Source: 21-14-0-10-47-8 sp966211795
Lineage (GTDB): Bacteria > Bdellovibrionota > Bdellovibrionia > Bdellovibrionales > Bdellovibrionaceae
Assembly (NCBI GenBank): GCA_966211795.1
Contig: CBIHNW010000003.1
Span: forward strand, 1-64,000
Reading direction: 5' to 3'
DNA: 64,000 nt
In this document: piece after piece, positions 61,943 through 64,000 of the stretch
Layout: every line of letters begins with the position of its first letter
Numbering within the stretch: position 1 is the first letter of the stretch
Translations under genes and position numbers: made by a program
Notes under the pieces: model-generated
The model's input: the letters and a program-made list of their open reading frames with translations, nothing else
Databases searched by the model: none
Told to the model about the DNA's origin: nothing

Positions 61943-63388
61943 ATGTTGGTTGTTTACAATACGCAGAGCCGTCAAAAAGAGAAATTTGAACCCTATGACC
62001 CGAAGCACGTGAAAATGTACTGCTGCGGGCCCACGGTTTACGATCTCTTGCATGTCGGAAATTTCCGCGGTGCTATTTTCTATAATTTGGTTCGCAATTG
62101 GCTTGAAGAATCCGGCTACAAGGTCACCTACGTGTATAACTATACGGACGTTGACGATAAGATCATCAATCGCGCCATCAAAGAGGGGCGAAGTGCGAAC
62201 GAAGTCGCCGAGCAATACATCGTCGAGTTTGAGAAAGATTTTGGACGACTGAAACTTCGCAAGCAAGATCACAATCCGCGCGTGACCGAACACATGGACT
62301 CGATTCTGCAAATGGTTGGTCAGTTGATCGAAAATAACAAAGCTTACGACGTGAACGGCGAAGTTTTGTATTCGATCAAAGCTTTTGATGGGTACGGAAA
62401 ATTATCGAATCGCAATCCAGATGATTTAAAGGCTGGCGTGCGGGTCGAAATGGGAAGCCAGAAGAAAGATCCATTGGATTTTGCTTTGTGGAAGCCTTCA
62501 AAGCCGAATGAACCTTCGTGGCCATCACCTTGGGGACCTGGGCGCCCGGGCTGGCATATCGAATGCTCGGCCATGGCGAAATCCATCTTAGGTGAGCAAA
62601 TTGACATTCACGGTGGTGGATTGGATCTCGTTTTTCCTCATCATGAAAATGAGATTGCGCAGTCCGAAGGTTGCAGCGGCAAGCATTACGTCAAATATTG
62701 GATTCACAACAACATGATCAATTTCTCGGGCGCTAAGATGAGCAAGTCTTTGGGTAACATCAAGACGGCGCGCTCGTTCATGGATGATTTCAATCCCGAG
62801 ATCCTGAAATACATGATGCTGTCGGTTCATTACCGATCGATTTCGGATTTCAGCGAACACGCGATCGAGCAAGCGGTGCATGGCCTGGCACGAATCTATT
62901 CTGCCTTGGCGACCGCGAATTCTTTGGCGGCGGGCGAGACAAAACCGGAAGCAAGCTTTGAGAAAATTACGACCGAGGCGTGGGCGAAAATCACCGAAGC
63001 TTTGAATGACGACTTCAATACGCCCGAAGCTTTTGCGCGGGTGTTTGAAGTGGTTCGAGCGTTTAATTCGCAGGTGAAACGGGGGATGAAAACGAATCCG
63101 GCGGTCAGTGGCAAAGCTGTCGCTTTACAGAACTTTATTTTGAGATTTGGCAAGCTTTTGTCCCTTTTTGAAGAGCCTGCGCAAGAGTTCCTGGTCACCT
63201 TGGACGATATGCTGCTAAAGAAGAAAGGTTTGGTTCGCGCTCAAATCGATGGCCTCTTGGTTGAGAGGACGGCGGCACGAGCGAACAAGGACTTTAAACG
63301 GTCCGACGAGCTTCGAGATCAGTTAACTCAAATGGGAATTGCTGTGAGCGACACACCTCAGGGATCCGAGTGGGAAGTCGCCAAATAA
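61943..63388 (+). CDS. cysS: Cysteinyl-tRNA synthetase
   Basis: 481 residues. CGPTVYDLLHVGNFRG (HIGH region with zinc Cys), WHIECSAM and GGLDLVFPHHENE (other zinc ligands) and KMSKSLGN. It charges tRNA-Cys. The start is ATG 61943, three bases past gltX. The product length is usual for the bacterial enzyme. Confidence 0.95.
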   Translation: MLVVYNTQSRQKEKFEPYDPKHVKMYCCGPTVYDLLHVGNFRGAIFYNLVRNWLEESGYKVTYVYNYTDVDDKIINRAIKEGRSANEVAEQYIVEFEKDFGRLKLRKQDHNPRVTEHMDSILQMVGQLIENNKAYDVNGEVLYSIKAFDGYGKLSNRNPDDLKAGVRVEMGSQKKDPLDFALWKPSKPNEPSWPSPWGPGRPGWHIECSAMAKSILGEQIDIHGGGLDLVFPHHENEIAQSEGCSGKHYVKYWIHNNMINFSGAKMSKSLGNIKTARSFMDDFNPEILKYMMLSVHYRSISDFSEHAIEQAVHGLARIYSALATANSLAAGETKPEASFEKITTEAWAKITEALNDDFNTPEAFARVFEVVRAFNSQVKRGMKTNPAVSGKAVALQNFILRFGKLLSLFEEPAQEFLVTLDDMLLKKKGLVRAQIDGLLVERTAARANKDFKRSDELRDQLTQMGIAVSDTPQGSEWEVAK

Positions 63389-63397
63389 GGCGGTTGG

Positions 63398-64000
63398 ATG
63401 TCACAGAAAAAGTTGTTTAAGTTGGTTTCGGATTTTAAGCCTTCAGGTGATCAGCCCAAGGCGATTTCCGAGATCTTGTCGAATTTTAAAAATGGACTCA
63501 ATCATCAGACGCTGTTGGGTGTAACCGGATCGGGAAAGACCTTCTCGATGGCGCATACGATTGCCAATCTCAATGAGCCGGCCTTGGTGCTGGCACCGAA
63601 TAAGACGTTGGCGGCGCAGTTGTACATGGAGTTCAAAGAGCTTTTTCCGCACAATGCGGTCGAGTACTTTGTGTCCTATTACGATTACTATCAGCCGGAA
63701 GCTTACATTCCGACGACCGATACCTTTATTGAGAAGGATTCGGCGATCAATGAGCAGATCGATCGCATGCGCCACTCGGCCACGCGGTCCTTGTTTGACC
63801 GCAAAGACGTGATCATCGTGAGCTCCGTTTCCTGCATTTACGGTCTTGGCAGTCCCGAGGCTTACTCGGGGATGATGATTCATTTGATCAACAACACCGA
63901 GATGAAGCGCGATCACTTGCTGCGCGAACTGGTGCGAATTCAGTATCAACGAAACAACGTGGACTTTTCGCGGGGAACCGTGCGGGTGCGCGGGGATGTG
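63398..64000 (+). CDS. uvrB: Excinuclease ABC subunit B (5' part only)
   Basis: Only the first 201 codons are in the window; the gene runs off the right edge. It opens LFKLVSDFKPSGDQPKAI, with Walker A GVTGSGKTF and the beta-hairpin region YYDYYQPEAYIP that inserts between DNA strands, then SSVSCIYGLG. UvrB is the central subunit of nucleotide excision repair with UvrA and UvrC. It lies 9 bp after cysS on the same transcript. Confidence 0.95.
   Translation, partial: MSQKKLFKLVSDFKPSGDQPKAISEILSNFKNGLNHQTLLGVTGSGKTFSMAHTIANLNEPALVLAPNKTLAAQLYMEFKELFPHNAVEYFVSYYDYYQPEAYIPTTDTFIEKDSAINEQIDRMRHSATRSLFDRKDVIIVSSVSCIYGLGSPEAYSGMMIHLINNTEMKRDHLLRELVRIQYQRNNVDFSRGTVRVRGDV

Overview
The window looks like a chromosomal segment of a Gram-negative predatory-type deltaproteobacterial relative, most probably Bdellovibrio or a close member of the Bdellovibrionota. 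This is inferred from gene content rather than from a marker such as 16S rRNA. The supporting features are a CarD-type regulator, LPS core genes, many exported lipoproteins and outer-membrane barrels of no known family, secreted papain-like and subtilisin-like proteases, a PP2C/anti-sigma/STAS signalling module and a bacterial deoxyhypusine-synthase-like enzyme. Coding density is high, gene overlaps of a few bases are common, and base composition is near 50% GC by eye. I found no tRNA, rRNA, insertion sequence, prophage or CRISPR array. Several short palindromic or tandem repeats lie between genes.

Layout. 0.3-7.6 kb: a signalling module of a PAS/Hpt/HATPase kinase facing a membrane PP2C (SpoIIE) phosphatase, an RsbW-like ATPase, a degenerate STAS protein and a receiver-DUF4388-TPR protein. 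7.8-10.9 kb (minus strand): a FliG-C-like protein, a NadR-like P-loop kinase, a YbhP-like EEP phosphatase and a ClsB-like cardiolipin synthase. 11-15.6 kb: two exported proteins, a metallo-beta-lactamase hydrolase, a FabMG-like reductase and a BtuF-like protein without a signal peptide. 15.6-19.9 kb: a 1058-residue duplicated lipoprotein coupled to an outer-membrane barrel protein. 20.1-22.4 kb: Kdo transferase and a heptosyltransferase. 22.9-28.8 kb: an overlapping four-gene chain (barrel, EF-hand lipoprotein, MFS transporter, THUMP methyltransferase). 28.8-35 kb: an EEP lipoprotein, an NhaR-like regulator and a three-gene exported cassette that includes a VWA lipoprotein.

35.2-42.8 kb: RluA pseudouridine synthase, DedA, TatD, TcdA, a 40-residue membrane protein, a methyltransferase, a deoxyhypusine-synthase-like protein and OsmC. 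43-48 kb: a papain-like protease, a three-gene ABC-2 exporter and an Nfu iron-sulfur scaffold. 48-53.4 kb: class I FBP aldolase, LysS, a rhodanese-like lipoprotein without catalytic cysteine, exported MsrA and a MipA-like barrel. 53.4-59.9 kb: an HD-GYP protein, RecG, a subtilase and CarD. 60.5-64 kb: gltX-cysS-uvrB, with uvrB cut by the window edge.

The most unusual items are: a palindromic repeat family with copies at 61-150 and 60253-60312; a second degenerate repeat family at 36851, 42912 and 42961; period-6 repeats at 7765 and 38857, the latter inside the tatD/tcdA overlap; the partner-switching module with an altered STAS phosphosite; the duplicated giant lipoprotein; and the VWA cassette.
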